A stretch of DNA of 64,000 nt from Serratia proteamaculans (GTDB lineage Bacteria > Pseudomonadota > Gammaproteobacteria > Enterobacterales > Enterobacteriaceae). Positions 52,168 to 61,586 of the stretch are shown here, one piece after another. How positions within the stretch are numbered: position 1 is the first letter of the stretch; each line of letters opens with the position of its first letter. The translations under genes were made by a program, and so were the position numbers. The stretch lies in NCBI RefSeq assembly GCF_008830365.1, contig NZ_WBKI01000001.1, positions 1,832,837 through 1,896,836 of the forward strand. The letters are read 5' to 3'. A model generated the notes under the pieces. That model ran no database searches. It saw only the letters and a list, made by a program, of their open reading frames with translations, and was not told the DNA's origin.

Positions 52168-53580
52168 ATGCACTCAGCCGTTCCCGCCGAAGGGCAGTTC
52201 AAACGCACCATGAAGGCCCGACATTTGGTGATGCTGTCGCTGGGCGGCGTGATTGGTACCGGGCTGTTCTTCAACACCGGCTATATCATTTCCACTACCG
52301 GTGCTCTCGGCACCCTGCTGGCCTATCTGATCGGCGCATTGGTGGTCTATCTGGTGATGCTGTGCCTGGGTGAACTGTCGGTGGCGATGCCGGAAACCGG
52401 TGCCTTCCACGTCTATGCTTCACGTTATCTTGGCCCGGCCACCGGTTACACCGTTGCCTGGTTGTACTGGCTGACCTGGACGGTTGCATTGGGCTCCAGC
52501 CTGACCGCCGCTGGTTTCTGCATGCAGTATTGGTTCCCGCAATCGCCGGTGTGGCTGTGGTGTCTGATCTTCTGCGCAGCCATTTTCCTGCTCAACGTGG
52601 TCACCACCCGCTTCTTTGCTGAAAGCGAATTCTGGTTCTCGCTGATCAAGGTGATCACTATTCTGGCGTTTATCATTCTCGGCGGTGCGGCGATGTTCGG
52701 CCTGCTGCCGATGAAAGACGGCACCCCGGCGCCCTTCCTGCATAACCTGACCGCCTCCGGCTGGCTGCCGAACGGTACTTTGCCGATCCTGATGACCATG
52801 GTGGCAGTGAACTTCGCTTTCTCCGGTACTGAACTGATCGGCATCGCCGCCGGCGAAACCGAGAACCCGGAAAAGGTGGTGCCCTGGGCGATACGTACCA
52901 CGGTGATCCGCCTGATGCTGTTTTTTATCGGCACGGTGTTTATTTTAGCGGCGCTGATCCCGATGGATCAGGCCGGGATTGTCAAAAGCCCCTTTGTGCT
53001 GGTGTTTGAACGCATCGGCGTACCCTATGCCGCCGACATCTTTAATTTCGTGATCCTGACCGCCATTCTGTCGGCGGCCAACTCGGGCCTGTACGCTTCG
53101 GGCCGCATGCTGTGGTCGCTGGCCAACCAGCGTACTCTGCCGGCCTATTTCTCCCGCGTGAATAAACGCGGCATTCCGATTAATGCGCTGACCTTCAGCA
53201 TGCTCGGCGGCGTACTGGCACTGCTGACCAGCGTGATCGCTCCGGACACGGTGTTCGTGGCGCTGTCTGCGATTTCCGGCTTTGCGGTGGTGGTGGTCTG
53301 GCTGAGCATCTGTGCCTCACACTTCGCTTTCCGCCGCCATTATGTCCGCAGCGGCCAGCCGATCTCCGGCCTGAAATACCGTGCGCCGGGGTATCCGCTA
53401 ACGCCGATTGTCGGTTTCGCCCTGTGCCTGTTGGCTTGTATCGGGTTGGCGTTCGATCCCGAGCAGCGTATCGCGCTTTACTGTGGCCTGCCGTTTGTCG
53501 CCCTGTGCTACATCGCCTATTATCTGACCCGCCGTGCCGGGCAAAAAACCTCACTGGGAGAGAATCATGTCGGTCAATAA
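52168..53580 (+). CDS. mmuP: MmuP, S-methylmethionine permease
   Basis: Amino-acid permease of the APC superfamily (470 aa, 12 predicted TMs). The N-terminal block [20 protein letters not shown] then [19 protein letters not shown] and [21 protein letters not shown] are those of E. coli MmuP. It imports S-methylmethionine, a plant-derived compound. The ribosome site is weak and overlaps the MetJ operator. It overlaps mmuM by 14 bases. Confidence 0.94.
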   Translation: MHSAVPAEGQFKRTMKARHLVMLSLGGVIGTGLFFNTGYIISTTGALGTLLAYLIGALVVYLVMLCLGELSVAMPETGAFHVYASRYLGPATGYTVAWLYWLTWTVALGSSLTAAGFCMQYWFPQSPVWLWCLIFCAAIFLLNVVTTRFFAESEFWFSLIKVITILAFIILGGAAMFGLLPMKDGTPAPFLHNLTASGWLPNGTLPILMTMVAVNFAFSGTELIGIAAGETENPEKVVPWAIRTTVIRLMLFFIGTVFILAALIPMDQAGIVKSPFVLVFERIGVPYAADIFNFVILTAILSAANSGLYASGRMLWSLANQRTLPAYFSRVNKRGIPINALTFSMLGGVLALLTSVIAPDTVFVALSAISGFAVVVVWLSICASHFAFRRHYVRSGQPISGLKYRAPGYPLTPIVGFALCLLACIGLAFDPEQRIALYCGLPFVALCYIAYYLTRRAGQKTSLGENHVGQ

Positions 53581-54505
53581 CCCCGTAGCCCCCCTCTTGG
53601 CCGCTAGCGGCACGCTGATTTTAGACGGCGCGCTGGCAACCGAACTGGAAGCGCGCGGCTGCAACCTCAGCGACTCGCTGTGGTCGGCAAAAGTGCTGAT
53701 TGAGAACCCTGAACTGATTTATCAGGTGCATCTCGATTATTTCGAAGCGGGGGCACAGTGCGCCATCACCGCCAGCTATCAGGCCACGCCGCAAGGCTTT
53801 TTACGTCAGGGTCTGGATCAAGCGCAGTCACTGGCGCTGATTGCCAAAAGCGTGCAACTGGCGCAGCAGGCTCGCAGCGACTATCTGGCGCAGCATCCAC
53901 AAGCTGCCCCCTTGTTGATTGCCGGCTCGGTGGGGCCGTATGGCGCTTATCTGGCCGATGGGTCTGAATATCGCGGCGATTACTCACTGCCGCAGGAAGA
54001 GATGATCGCCTTCCACCGCCCGCGTATCCAGGCGTTAGCCGAAGCTGGGGTGGATTTACTGGCTTGCGAAACCCTGCCGTCCTTCAGCGAACTGCAGGCG
54101 TTGCTGACGTTGTTACAAGAATTCCCGACGCTGGGCGCCTGGTTCGCTTTCACCTTGCGCGACAGCCAACACCTCAGCGACGGGACACCGCTGACTGAGG
54201 TCGTGGCGTTGTTACACGCAAATCCACAGGTGCTGGCCATCGGCATTAACTGTATTGCGCTGGAAAATGTAGCCCCGGCACTGCAACAGTTTGCCGCCCT
54301 GGCTGACAAGCCGCTGCTGGTCTATCCGAACTCCGGTGAACACTACGACGCGGTGAGCAAAACCTGGCATGCCTGCGGCGGCGTACACGGTAGCCTGAGT
54401 GATCAAATTGGCGAGTGGCAAGGCATCGGTGCGCGACTGATTGGTGGCTGCTGCCGCACTACGCCGCAGGATATCCGTCAGATCGCGGCCAACTGCAAGG
54501 CATAA
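53567..54505 (+). CDS. mmuM: MmuM, homocysteine S-methyltransferase
   Basis: Zinc methyltransferase (312 aa) that uses S-methylmethionine to methylate homocysteine, giving two methionines. Visible: [15 protein letters not shown] near residue 18, [19 protein letters not shown], and the zinc cysteines in [15 protein letters not shown]/INC and the terminal [11 protein letters not shown]. The start at 53567 has GGGAGAG 5 bases upstream and lies inside the mmuP end. Confidence 0.95.
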   Translation: MSVNNPVAPLLAASGTLILDGALATELEARGCNLSDSLWSAKVLIENPELIYQVHLDYFEAGAQCAITASYQATPQGFLRQGLDQAQSLALIAKSVQLAQQARSDYLAQHPQAAPLLIAGSVGPYGAYLADGSEYRGDYSLPQEEMIAFHRPRIQALAEAGVDLLACETLPSFSELQALLTLLQEFPTLGAWFAFTLRDSQHLSDGTPLTEVVALLHANPQVLAIGINCIALENVAPALQQFAALADKPLLVYPNSGEHYDAVSKTWHACGGVHGSLSDQIGEWQGIGARLIGGCCRTTPQDIRQIAANCKA

Positions 54506-54541
54506 AAAACCCCCTGCGCCGAGGGCGTCAGGGGGGGGTTA
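54504..54541 (-). terminator. Terminator between mmuM and maeB
   Basis: C/G-rich stem (ACCCCCTGCGCC with GGCGTCAGGGGGG) and TTTTTT following on the minus strand, making it the maeB terminator; it also overlaps the last base pairs of mmuM's stop region. Confidence 0.85.
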
Positions 54542-54552
54542 TCGCTAAAGGC

Positions 54553-56832
54553 TTACAGCGGTGTGGTCTGCGCTTCCACCACGGCCAGCGCCACCATGTT
54601 GACGATGCGGCGCACAGAGGCGATTGGCGTCAGGATGTGTACCGGTTTCGATACCCCCATCAGCACCGGCCCTACGGTGACCCCTTCGGAAGAGGAGACA
54701 CGCAGCAGGTTGTAGCTGATGCGCGCCGCTTCCATATTCGGCATGATCAACACGTTGGCCGCCCCTTTCAGCGGGCTGTCCGGCATCAGATCATTACGAA
54801 TACTCTCTACCAGCGCGGCATCGCCGTGCATCTCACCGTCAATTTCCAGTTCCGGCGCCATCTTGTTCACCAGCTCCAGCGTTTTGCGCATCTTGCAGGC
54901 CGCCGGGTTATCGGATGAGCCAAAGCTGGAATGGGACAGCAGCGCCACCTTCGGCTCAATACCGAAGCGGCGCACGGTTTCCGCCGCCATCAGGGTGATT
55001 TCTGCCAGTTGTTCCGGAGTGGGATCGTCATTGACATAGGTGTCGGCAATAAAGGTGTTGCCGCTTGGCAGCAGCAGCGCATTCATTGCCCCGGCGACGT
55101 GTGCCCCCTCACGGAAGCCAAACACTTTCTCAACCACGTCGTAATGTTCGTGGTAACTGCCGATGGTGCCGCAAATCATCGCATCCGCTTCACCGCGATG
55201 CAGCATGATGGCGGCAATCAGCGTCGGGTTCCCGATCACCGCGCGGCGCGCCTGCTCCTGCGATACACCGCGGCGCTTCATGATCTGGTAATACTCGCCC
55301 CAGTATTCGTTGAAACGCGGATCGGACTCGTTGTTCACCACTTCAAAGTCTTTACCTGCCGTCAGTTGCAGGCCGAGTTTTTTCAGGCGCATTTCAATCA
55401 CGCTCGGACGACCGACCAGGATCGGATAGGCCAGCCCCTGCGACACCAGTTCCTGAGTCGCATGCAGTACCCTTTCCTCTTCGCCTTCCGCCATCACCAC
55501 GCGCTTCATTTCTTTCTTCGCCTGGGAGAAAATCGGCTTCATGAACAGGTTGGTTTTGTAGACGAACTCGGACAGTTTTTCGACGTAGGCGTCAAAGTCT
55601 TCGATCGGGCGCGTCGCCACGCCGGACTCCATCGCCGCCTTGGCGACCGCCGGAGCAATTTTAACAATCAGGCGCGGGTCGAAAGGTTTTGGAATGATGT
55701 ATTCAGGGCCAAATGACAGGTCCTGGTCGCCATAGGCCGATGCCACTACGTCGCTCTGCTCAGCCAGTGCCAGATCGGCAATCGCATGTACACAGGCCAG
55801 CTTCATTTCTTCGTTGATGGTGGTAGCGCCCACGTCCAGCGCGCCACGGAAAATGAACGGGAAGCACAATACGTTGTTCACCTGGTTCGGGTAGTCGGAA
55901 CGGCCGGTACAGATAATGGCGTCCGGACGCACGGCTTTCGCCAGCGGTGGCAAGATCTCCGGTTCCGGGTTGGCCAGCGCCATGATCAACGGATCCCTGG
56001 CCATGGTTTTCACCATATCCTGGGTCAACACGCCCGGGCCGGAACAACCGAGGAAGATATCGGCATCCGGGATAGCGTCCCCCAGCGTCCGCTGGCCGTT
56101 ATCTTCGATGGCGTAGGCCGCCTTGGTCTGCTCCATGTTGGCGTCGCGACCTTTGTAGATCACCCCTTTGGAATCGCAGACGGTAATGTTCTGCTGACGC
56201 AACCCCAGCGCCACCAGCAGGTTCAAACAGGCGATCGACGCGGCGCCGGCACCGGAAACCACCAGCCGCACGTCGGAAATATTCTTTTTCACTACCCGCA
56301 GGCCGTTCAACACTGCGGCGGTGGTGATAATGGCGGTGCCGTGCTGATCGTCATGAAACACCGGGATCTTCATGCGCTCACGCAGTTTCTGTTCGATGTA
56401 GAAACACTCTGGCGCTTTGATGTCTTCCAGGTTGATGCCACCGAAGGTGGGCTCCAGCGCGGCGATGATGTCGATCAGCTTGTCAGGGTTTAGCTCATCC
56501 ACTTCGATATCAAACACGTCGATACCGGAAAATTTCTTGAACAGGACGCCTTTCCCTTCCATTACCGGCTTACCGGCCAAGGCACCGATATTACCCAGCC
56601 CTAAAACCGCCGTACCGTTGGAAATCACCGCCACCAGGTTGCCACGCGCGGTATACTTGTAGGCCGCCAGCGGATCGGCTGCAATTTCCAGACAAGGGGC
56701 CGCGACGCCCGGCGAGTAGGCCAGCGCCAGATCGCGTTGCGTTGCCAGCGGTTTGGTTGGAGATACCTGGATCTTCCCTGGGGTCGGATACTGGTGAAAA
56801 TCAAGCGCACTCTGTTTGAGCTGTTCGTCCAT
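54553..56832 (-). CDS. maeB: MaeB, NADP-dependent malic enzyme
   Basis: Hybrid malic enzyme (759 aa) that decarboxylates malate to pyruvate with NADPH production. N-terminal malic domain (about 15-150; [10 protein letters not shown]), NAD(P)-binding domain (about 160-420; [17 protein letters not shown]), and a C-terminal phosphotransacetylase-like domain (about 430-759) that is regulatory and binds acetyl-CoA. Two non-coding repeat-like elements separate its 5' side from the chi cluster. In E. coli it is directly next to talA-tktB. Confidence 0.97.
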   Translation of the reverse strand: MDEQLKQSALDFHQYPTPGKIQVSPTKPLATQRDLALAYSPGVAAPCLEIAADPLAAYKYTARGNLVAVISNGTAVLGLGNIGALAGKPVMEGKGVLFKKFSGIDVFDIEVDELNPDKLIDIIAALEPTFGGINLEDIKAPECFYIEQKLRERMKIPVFHDDQHGTAIITTAAVLNGLRVVKKNISDVRLVVSGAGAASIACLNLLVALGLRQQNITVCDSKGVIYKGRDANMEQTKAAYAIEDNGQRTLGDAIPDADIFLGCSGPGVLTQDMVKTMARDPLIMALANPEPEILPPLAKAVRPDAIICTGRSDYPNQVNNVLCFPFIFRGALDVGATTINEEMKLACVHAIADLALAEQSDVVASAYGDQDLSFGPEYIIPKPFDPRLIVKIAPAVAKAAMESGVATRPIEDFDAYVEKLSEFVYKTNLFMKPIFSQAKKEMKRVVMAEGEEERVLHATQELVSQGLAYPILVGRPSVIEMRLKKLGLQLTAGKDFEVVNNESDPRFNEYWGEYYQIMKRRGVSQEQARRAVIGNPTLIAAIMLHRGEADAMICGTIGSYHEHYDVVEKVFGFREGAHVAGAMNALLLPSGNTFIADTYVNDDPTPEQLAEITLMAAETVRRFGIEPKVALLSHSSFGSSDNPAACKMRKTLELVNKMAPELEIDGEMHGDAALVESIRNDLMPDSPLKGAANVLIMPNMEAARISYNLLRVSSSEGVTVGPVLMGVSKPVHILTPIASVRRIVNMVALAVVEAQTTPL

Positions 56833-56894
56833 TATGGGTTCCTATGCTTTTTGCTTTTATGTTGAGGTAAGACTTGTAAACCTTTAAGGCTATG

Positions 56895-57161
56895 AGGCTG
56901 CGTCCTGTCATTGTCCGTGGCGCCGTCGCAGACCCAAAAGCCCGTAATCAAGGCGGAGGGAGTAGAGCATAGCGGGCCTATGTTCAAACCCGACAACGCG
57001 GAGTACGGGCTTTTGGGGCGCGACCCGAAGGGCTGGGGCCATTTGAACGCGCATCTGTGTTACGAGTCGCTTATTTGGCCCACCAAACCTCACGACCCGC
57101 GCCTTGCTGCGCGTCCAAATGACCGCCAGCGGCGCTCACGTACAATGGCAGGGCACAGCCT
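56895..57161. repeat. MITE-like nested-palindrome element (267 bp)
   Basis: Outer near-perfect inverted repeats: left AGGCTGCGTCCTGTCATTGT... (56895-56924), right its complement with a few mismatches (57131-57161). Inside are two further pairs: CCCAAAAGCCCGTA (56933-56946) with TACGGGCTTTTGGG (57004-57017), perfect over 14 bp; and GGCCATTTGAACGCGC (57037-57052) with GCGCGTCCAAATGACC (57110-57125), 14 of 16. Short open frames on both strands have no recognisable homology. The whole resembles a non-autonomous miniature transposable element or a palindromic repeat unit; I believe similar sequence is dispersed in Serratia, but could not check. It lies 62 bp upstream of maeB. Confidence 0.6.
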
Positions 57162-57273
57162 TTAAGTATAGTGAGAGAAACGTCACAAACTTTGAAGCGG
57201 GCCATAACCTTGATCGAAATAGTTTTTTAAAAGTAAAAAAAGAAGTACCACAGGACGGAAAAGAAAAACACTG

Positions 57274-57286
57274 CCGTCAGTGCGAC
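57274..57286 (+). repeat. 13-bp direct repeat, copy 1
   Basis: CCGTCAGTGCGAC, identical to the copy at 57501-57513. Together they bracket a 214-bp hairpin-rich segment. Confidence 0.6.
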
Positions 57287-57321
57287 TGATAGTGAGTTTG
57301 ATAACAAAGTTGTTTTTTAGC

Positions 57322-57485
57322 TCGAGATACCCGGGCCTAGCGCACCGAGGGGCCATTATGGGACACGTCCATGTGTCCCACCCTTCGGGCCGACTGAAAG
57401 TCGTTCCAATTTGCTCCCGGCAAATTGGTCGGCAGCCAAGGCTGCTACGACCCCTTCGGCACGCTCTCCCTAATATCGGGCATCA
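57322..57485. other. Hairpin array downstream of chiZ (possible structured RNA)
   Basis: Non-coding segment with consecutive perfect or near-perfect hairpins: GGGACAC-N6-GTGTCCC (57360-57379), CGACT-N3-AGTCG (57391-57403), CCAATTTGC-N5-GCAAATTGG (57406-57428), GCAGCC-AA-GGCTGC (about 57432-57445), enclosed by a weaker outer pairing (GCACCGAGGGGCC with GACCCCTTCGGCACGC). On the minus strand, the direction of chiZ transcription, two loops contain GGA (ATGGAC, CGGGA). It could be a 3'-UTR structure, a small RNA, or a palindromic repeat insertion. Not a tRNA or rRNA. Confidence 0.45.
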
Positions 57486-57500
57486 TCAGTAGTCTGAATA

Positions 57501-57513
57501 CCGTCAGTGCGAC
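57501..57513 (+). repeat. 13-bp direct repeat, copy 2 (over the chiZ stop codon)
   Basis: CCGTCAGTGCGAC, identical to 57274-57286. This copy includes the chiZ stop codon and its last codons, as if insertion of the intervening segment duplicated the end of the gene. Confidence 0.6.
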
Positions 57514-57770
57514 GGCAGTTGGACACGCCAGGCATTGAGCGTCGCCACCCGGCCGGCGCAAACTTGTAACGAGGTTTGTAGTGCCAGCGTGTAACTCAGC
57601 GCATCGCCCCAGGTGTTACCCAGCAGCGGCGGCTGCTCGCACGGGGTAAACACCGACTCAGGGGGCAACAGCACCACCGGCACTGCTGCCTGCGGCGGTT
57701 GGGCGCAGGAGCTCAATAACAGCATCAGGCATAGGCTGCCCAGCGCAGGCGTCATTTTTGATCGCTTCAC
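57504..57770 (-). CDS. chiZ: ChiZ, Rz1-like outer-membrane spanin lipoprotein
   Basis: 88-aa lipoprotein with signal MKRSKMTPALGSLCLMLLLS and lipobox LLSSC, followed by a short proline-containing periplasmic part with two further Cys. It starts inside chiY in another frame (113-base overlap), the nested Rz/Rz1 arrangement of phage spanins. The GTG at 57770 is chosen because AGAGGA is 7 bases upstream and it gives the best basic N-region; an ATG at 57755 is the alternative. With ChiY it would fuse inner and outer membranes for release of chitinases (role established in S. marcescens). Confidence 0.82.
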   Translation of the reverse strand: MKRSKMTPALGSLCLMLLLSSCAQPPQAAVPVVLLPPESVFTPCEQPPLLGNTWGDALSYTLALQTSLQVCAGRVATLNAWRVQLPSH

Positions 57771-58041
57771 GGTATTTCCTCTGATAAACGTCGCTTTGCT
57801 GGCGCAGCTGCTGCTCCTGCTGCTGTTGGACCGCCATCAGCGCCCGGTTCTGTGCATCCTGAGTTTGCAACGTGGCAATCAACCCTGCCTGCTGCGCCAG
57901 GGTCTTTTGCTGTTCATCCGCCTGTTGCTGCACCAATTCCAGCCGGTGCGACAACAGCGAGCTATAGCCGCCAAGGCAGATCGCTGCCACCAACAACAAC
58001 AGCCATCCCCCCTGCACCAGCCGGCTCAACAAGCCACTCAT
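57658..58041 (-). CDS. chiY: ChiY, Rz-like inner-membrane spanin
   Basis: 127-aa protein with one N-terminal TM (about 12-30, GGWLLLLVAAICLGGYSSLL) and a long Gln-rich periplasmic coiled coil (about 33-95), the layout of phage i-spanins. The ATG at 58041 overlaps the chiX stop as ATGA, and so is preferred over an upstream in-frame ATG. The chiZ gene is partly nested in its 3' half. Confidence 0.85.
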   Translation of the reverse strand: MSGLLSRLVQGGWLLLLVAAICLGGYSSLLSHRLELVQQQADEQQKTLAQQAGLIATLQTQDAQNRALMAVQQQQEQQLRQQSDVYQRKYREAIKNDACAGQPMPDAVIELLRPTAAGSSAGGAVAP

Positions 58042-58439
58042 GCCGGATAATCCCTGAAGGAAAGCTGGAAGTGCGGCCCGTCCTTCAGCGTTTTCCATTC
58101 GCCCCCCCACTCAACGTTAACCGCACATTCGCGTGCCGCACGGCGCACTGCTACGGCAATTTGCGCGTAGTAATCCCATTCCCAGGACACCACGCCCGCC
58201 GGCATCGCCACCACGTCCACCGCATGGCCGGTCAAATGACGGCTTTTCAGCGTCTGGCTTTGACCACCGCGCACCAGATCACGCTGACGAGCCATGGTGC
58301 GCAGGCCCTCGGTGATGGAAAACGGCACCAGCGAGTAATGCAGCGCCAGCCTTATCACCCGCACCAGATCCGGATGAACGCCGATTAAATTCGCCTCGCT
58401 GCGTGCGGTAAACTGAATGTCCTCAATTTCATTTATCAT
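58038..58439 (-). CDS. chiX: ChiX, L-Ala-D-Glu endopeptidase (M15C) of the chitinase secretion system
   Basis: 133-aa zinc peptidase. The VanY/M15 signature is visible as SRHLTGHAVDVV (ligands His68 and Asp75) and DGPHFQL (His123), with catalytic Glu110 likely in NVEWGGEW. No signal peptide, as expected for an endolysin that crosses the membrane through a holin. The start at 58439 overlaps the chiW end by 11 bases. In S. marcescens this enzyme is required for export of chitinases and CBP21. Confidence 0.92.
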   Translation of the reverse strand: MINEIEDIQFTARSEANLIGVHPDLVRVIRLALHYSLVPFSITEGLRTMARQRDLVRGGQSQTLKSRHLTGHAVDVVAMPAGVVSWEWDYYAQIAVAVRRAARECAVNVEWGGEWKTLKDGPHFQLSFRDYPA

Positions 58440-58755
58440 TTTTAAACCCCGTCTTTTTTCCAATGATTTTTTTAATTAATGCGCTGATATAATCGGCCCC
58501 AAGGAAACCAATCAGCACGCTGGCAAGATTCGCCCATTTTAATTCCAACCCGGTCAGCGCCAACGCATCGCGTACCGTCCAGGCCAATAATGCACACATG
58601 CCTGCATTTAACAGTCGGCGCCGCATACCTACGTTGCGGTAGGCGCCATGTAATAGCGCCATGATGCCCGCCAAAATGGCATTTATCACCGGCTGGAGAT
58701 ATTCACATGCTCGCTGGATAATTAAGCCAACAGCGTCTGGCTCTAAGCTGGACAT
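58429..58755 (-). CDS. chiW: ChiW, holin-like membrane protein
   Basis: 108-aa lambda-holin-family (Phage_holin_3) protein with an N-terminal hydrophobic helix (about 20-37), a middle helix (about 46-63) and a third (about 72-92), then a basic tail KKIIGKKTGFKNDK. First gene of chiWXYZ and divergent from chiB. In S. marcescens ChiW with ChiX forms the core of the holin-dependent (type 10) secretion system for chitinolytic enzymes. Confidence 0.9.
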   Translation of the reverse strand: MSSLEPDAVGLIIQRACEYLQPVINAILAGIMALLHGAYRNVGMRRRLLNAGMCALLAWTVRDALALTGLELKWANLASVLIGFLGADYISALIKKIIGKKTGFKNDK

Positions 58756-59048
58756 AGCTACACTCCTATTTTATTTTAATAAACTGCCCATCACGGCCGG
58801 TGGGATATCGGTACCATCAGAATCTAGTTAAGGATGCTATAACAAAGCAAATGAATAAATATAGCCTCTAAGGTCAAATTGATTCATGCTCAGCCACAGC
58901 ACAACAAGCTCAGGTAAATAACAGGGTCCATTGATAAAAAACTCATCTTTACTGTGATTTATTTCGACTTCTCTTTATCATAAAAATAAACATTAATAGC
59001 GGCGAGAGAATGTCTCTCAATAAAAAACCTCAACCCTGGAGAAATACC
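58756..59048. promoter_or_regulatory. Divergent promoter region chiW / chiB
   Basis: 293-bp AT-rich gap between the divergent start codons of chiW and chiB. It contains a small hairpin GAGAGAATGTCTCTC (59003-59017) in the chiB leader and TGTGATTTATTTCGA (58953-58967), half of a CRP-like site. I could not assign a -10/-35 pair with confidence. Both directions are probably under ChiR and catabolite control (inference from relatives). Confidence 0.4.
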
Positions 59049-60548
59049 ATGTCCGAACGTAAAGCCGTTATTGGTTATTATTTCATTCCAACCAACCAAA
59101 TTAATAACTATACCGAGTCTGATACTTCAATCGTGCCATTCCCGGTATCAAACATCACACCGGCCAAGGCCAAACAGCTGACGCACATTAATTTCTCGTT
59201 CCTCGACATTAACAGCAATCTGGAATGCGCCTGGGATCCAGCCACTAACGACGCCAAAGCGCGCGACGTGGTCGGCCGGCTAACCGCGCTGAAAGCGCAC
59301 AACCCCAACCTGCGCATTATGTTCTCCATCGGCGGCTGGTATTACTCCAACGATATGGGGGTTTCCCATGCCAACTATGTCAATGCAGTGAAAACCCCGG
59401 CGGCGCGGACCAAATTCGCACAATCCTGTGTTCGCCTTATGAAAGACTACGGTTTTGACGGCGTAGACATTGACTGGGAATACCCACAGAGCAGCGAGGT
59501 GGATGGCTTTGTCGCCGCGCTACAGGAAATCCGTACCCTGCTGAACCAGCAGACTCAGGCCGACGGCCGCCAGGCACTGCCTTACCAGTTGACCATTGCC
59601 GGCGCCGGTGGCGCGTTCTTCCTGTCGCGTTACTACAGCAAGTTGCCGCAGATCGTCGCCTCGCTCGATTACATCAACCTGATGACCTACGATCTGGCCG
59701 GCCCATGGGAAAAGATCACCAACCATCAGGCCGGGCTGTTCGGCGACAGCGCCGGGCCAACCTTCTATAACGCGCTGCGTGAAGCCAACCTGGGCTGGAG
59801 CTGGGAAGAGCTGACCCGCGCCTTCCCCAGCCCGTTCAGCCTGACGGTGGACGCCGCAGTACAACAGCACCTGATGCTGGAAGGCGTGCCGAGCCACAAA
59901 ATTGTCATGGGTGTGCCATTCTATGGCCGTGCGTTCAAGGGCGTCAGCGGCAGCAACGGCGGCCAGTACAGCAGCCACAGCACACCGGGCGAAGATCCTT
60001 TCCCGGGCACCGACTATTGGTTGGTGGGCTGTGAAGAGTGTGTCCGCGACAAGGATCCGCGCATTGCCTCCTACCGCCAACTGGAACAGATGCTTTTGGG
60101 CAACTACGGCTATCAGCGCCTGTGGAACGACAAGACCAAAACGCCGTACCTGTATCACGCGGCCAATGGCCTGTTCGTCACCTATGACGACGTCGAAAGC
60201 TTCAAATACAAGGCGAAGTACATCAAGCAGCAGCAGTTGGGCGGCGTGATGTTCTGGCACCTGGGCCAGGATAACCGTAACGGGGACCTGCTGGCGTCGC
60301 TGGACCGTTATTTCAATGCGACGGACTACGATGACAGCCAACTGGATATGGGCACCGGCCTGCGTTATACCGGCGTTGGCCCGGGTAATTTGCCGATCAT
60401 GAGCGCCCCGGCCTACGTTGCCGGTACCACCTATAACCAGGGGGCGTTGGTGTCATATCTGGGTTACGTCTGGCAGACCAAGTGGGGCTACATCACGTCG
60501 GTGCCCGGCTCCGATACCGCCTGGCTGAAAGTGGGCCGCGTGGCATAA
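59049..60548 (+). CDS. chiB: ChiB, family 18 exochitinase
   Basis: 499-aa processive chitinase, the same length as S. marcescens ChiB. The start at 59049 (MSERKAVIGYYFIPTNQINN) has GGAG 10 bases upstream. GH18 catalytic motif DGVDIDWE gives Asp140, Asp142 and catalytic acid Glu144; substrate-channel Trp97 is in SIGGWYY. A C-terminal chitin-binding domain (about 450-499, YNQGALVSYLGYVWQTKWG) extends the cleft. There is no Sec signal; export relies on the neighbouring ChiWXYZ genes. Confidence 0.98.
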   Translation: MSERKAVIGYYFIPTNQINNYTESDTSIVPFPVSNITPAKAKQLTHINFSFLDINSNLECAWDPATNDAKARDVVGRLTALKAHNPNLRIMFSIGGWYYSNDMGVSHANYVNAVKTPAARTKFAQSCVRLMKDYGFDGVDIDWEYPQSSEVDGFVAALQEIRTLLNQQTQADGRQALPYQLTIAGAGGAFFLSRYYSKLPQIVASLDYINLMTYDLAGPWEKITNHQAGLFGDSAGPTFYNALREANLGWSWEELTRAFPSPFSLTVDAAVQQHLMLEGVPSHKIVMGVPFYGRAFKGVSGSNGGQYSSHSTPGEDPFPGTDYWLVGCEECVRDKDPRIASYRQLEQMLLGNYGYQRLWNDKTKTPYLYHAANGLFVTYDDVESFKYKAKYIKQQQLGGVMFWHLGQDNRNGDLLASLDRYFNATDYDDSQLDMGTGLRYTGVGPGNLPIMSAPAYVAGTTYNQGALVSYLGYVWQTKWGYITSVPGSDTAWLKVGRVA

Positions 60549-60564
60549 CGGCAGGTTATCCCAT

Positions 60565-60600
60565 AAAAAAACCCCGTGGCCGATGGCAACGGGGTTTTTA
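60565..60600. terminator. Bidirectional terminator between chiB and chiR
   Basis: AAAAACCCCGT / ACGGGGTTTTT stem with an internal GGCC..GGC-containing loop and T-runs on both strands; 17 bases after the chiB stop and 45 before the convergent chiR stop. Confidence 0.88.
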
Positions 60601-60644
60601 CTGCATTAAACATTTAATTTTCGCATCCCTTCGTGGCTACTCCC

Positions 60645-61586
60645 TCAGTTGTTACACCAAGGGTAACCCCCGTCACGTATCACTTCACGCCCCATCAGGC
60701 TAAATACGTCGCTTTTACGCGTCAGTCGCTCATGCCACCAGCTAAATCCGGCGCCCTTGCTGGCCGGGTGCCAGGCCAGCCAAATCATTTCGTCCCCCTT
60801 TTGCATATCGACCGGCACCGTCACCAGCTCACCGCTCGCCAACTCTTTTTCTATCAGCGCCGGTGGCAGGAAGCCGTGACCAATGCCGCGCTTGAGTAAC
60901 GCCAGCTTGCTTTCGACGTCGCACACCACCAGTTGGCGCTGCAACGGCATGGTGCCATGGTTACGCTTGGGCAGTTCGTGGCTGCTGTCGGCAATCACCA
61001 CCACGATATCGTTCAACCGCTGGTTTTTATCCACCGGCTTTTTCTGCGCCGCAAAAGGATGCGAAGGTGAAACGCACAGCACAAAATTCAGCTTGCCGAG
61101 CATCAGCGTCTTGGCCTGTACGCTGTCCGGGATCTGGCCGATGGCGATAATCAAATCGGCTCGGTTGTTCTTCAGGGCATCCCAGGTGCCATTCAGCGCT
61201 TCACGCTGTACGGAAATGTTGGCATTCGGACTGTGCCTAATATAGTCGCGGATGTCCTGGGTGATAGTTTCCAACGGAAAGAAATTATCGACGACGATGC
61301 GGATATTATTATCGAGTTTCGGGATGTTTCTTACCCTACTCTCCAGATCCTGCACCGCATTTAAAATCCAGCCACCCTCTTGCAACAGGAATTCCCCTTC
61401 ATCTGTCAGGGTAATCATCGGGCCATTACGATGAAAAAGTTTCACACAGAGTTTACTTTCAATATTGGAAACCCGATAGGAGATTGCCGACGGAGTTTTA
61501 TGCAATGCCTCCGCCGCCATTGAGAAAGAGCCGGTACTTTTGATGGTGCTGATTATTTTAATCGCATCCAGGGATAATCTAGTCAT
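60645..61586 (-). CDS. chiR: ChiR, LysR-family regulator of chitinases
   Basis: 313-aa LysR-type regulator. Helix-turn-helix at about 5-62 (FSMAAEALHKTPSAISYRVSNIE) and effector domain (about 92-300). It lies between chiB and the LPMO gene, the position of ChiR in S. marcescens, where it activates chitinase and CBP21 genes. Divergent from the LPMO gene with a 405-bp gap. Confidence 0.9.
   Translation of the reverse strand: MTRLSLDAIKIISTIKSTGSFSMAAEALHKTPSAISYRVSNIESKLCVKLFHRNGPMITLTDEGEFLLQEGGWILNAVQDLESRVRNIPKLDNNIRIVVDNFFPLETITQDIRDYIRHSPNANISVQREALNGTWDALKNNRADLIIAIGQIPDSVQAKTLMLGKLNFVLCVSPSHPFAAQKKPVDKNQRLNDIVVVIADSSHELPKRNHGTMPLQRQLVVCDVESKLALLKRGIGHGFLPPALIEKELASGELVTVPVDMQKGDEMIWLAWHPASKGAGFSWWHERLTRKSDVFSLMGREVIRDGGYPWCNN

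Noticed and set aside
57322..57485. tRNA or tmRNA gene in the hairpin-rich segment.
   Set aside because: Hairpins do not form a cloverleaf, and no T-loop (GTTCRA) or acceptor CCA context is present.
57504..58755. Prophage remnant interpretation of the holin/endolysin/spanin genes.
   Set aside because: No other phage genes are present, and order and neighbours match the chiWXYZ chitinase secretion cassette.
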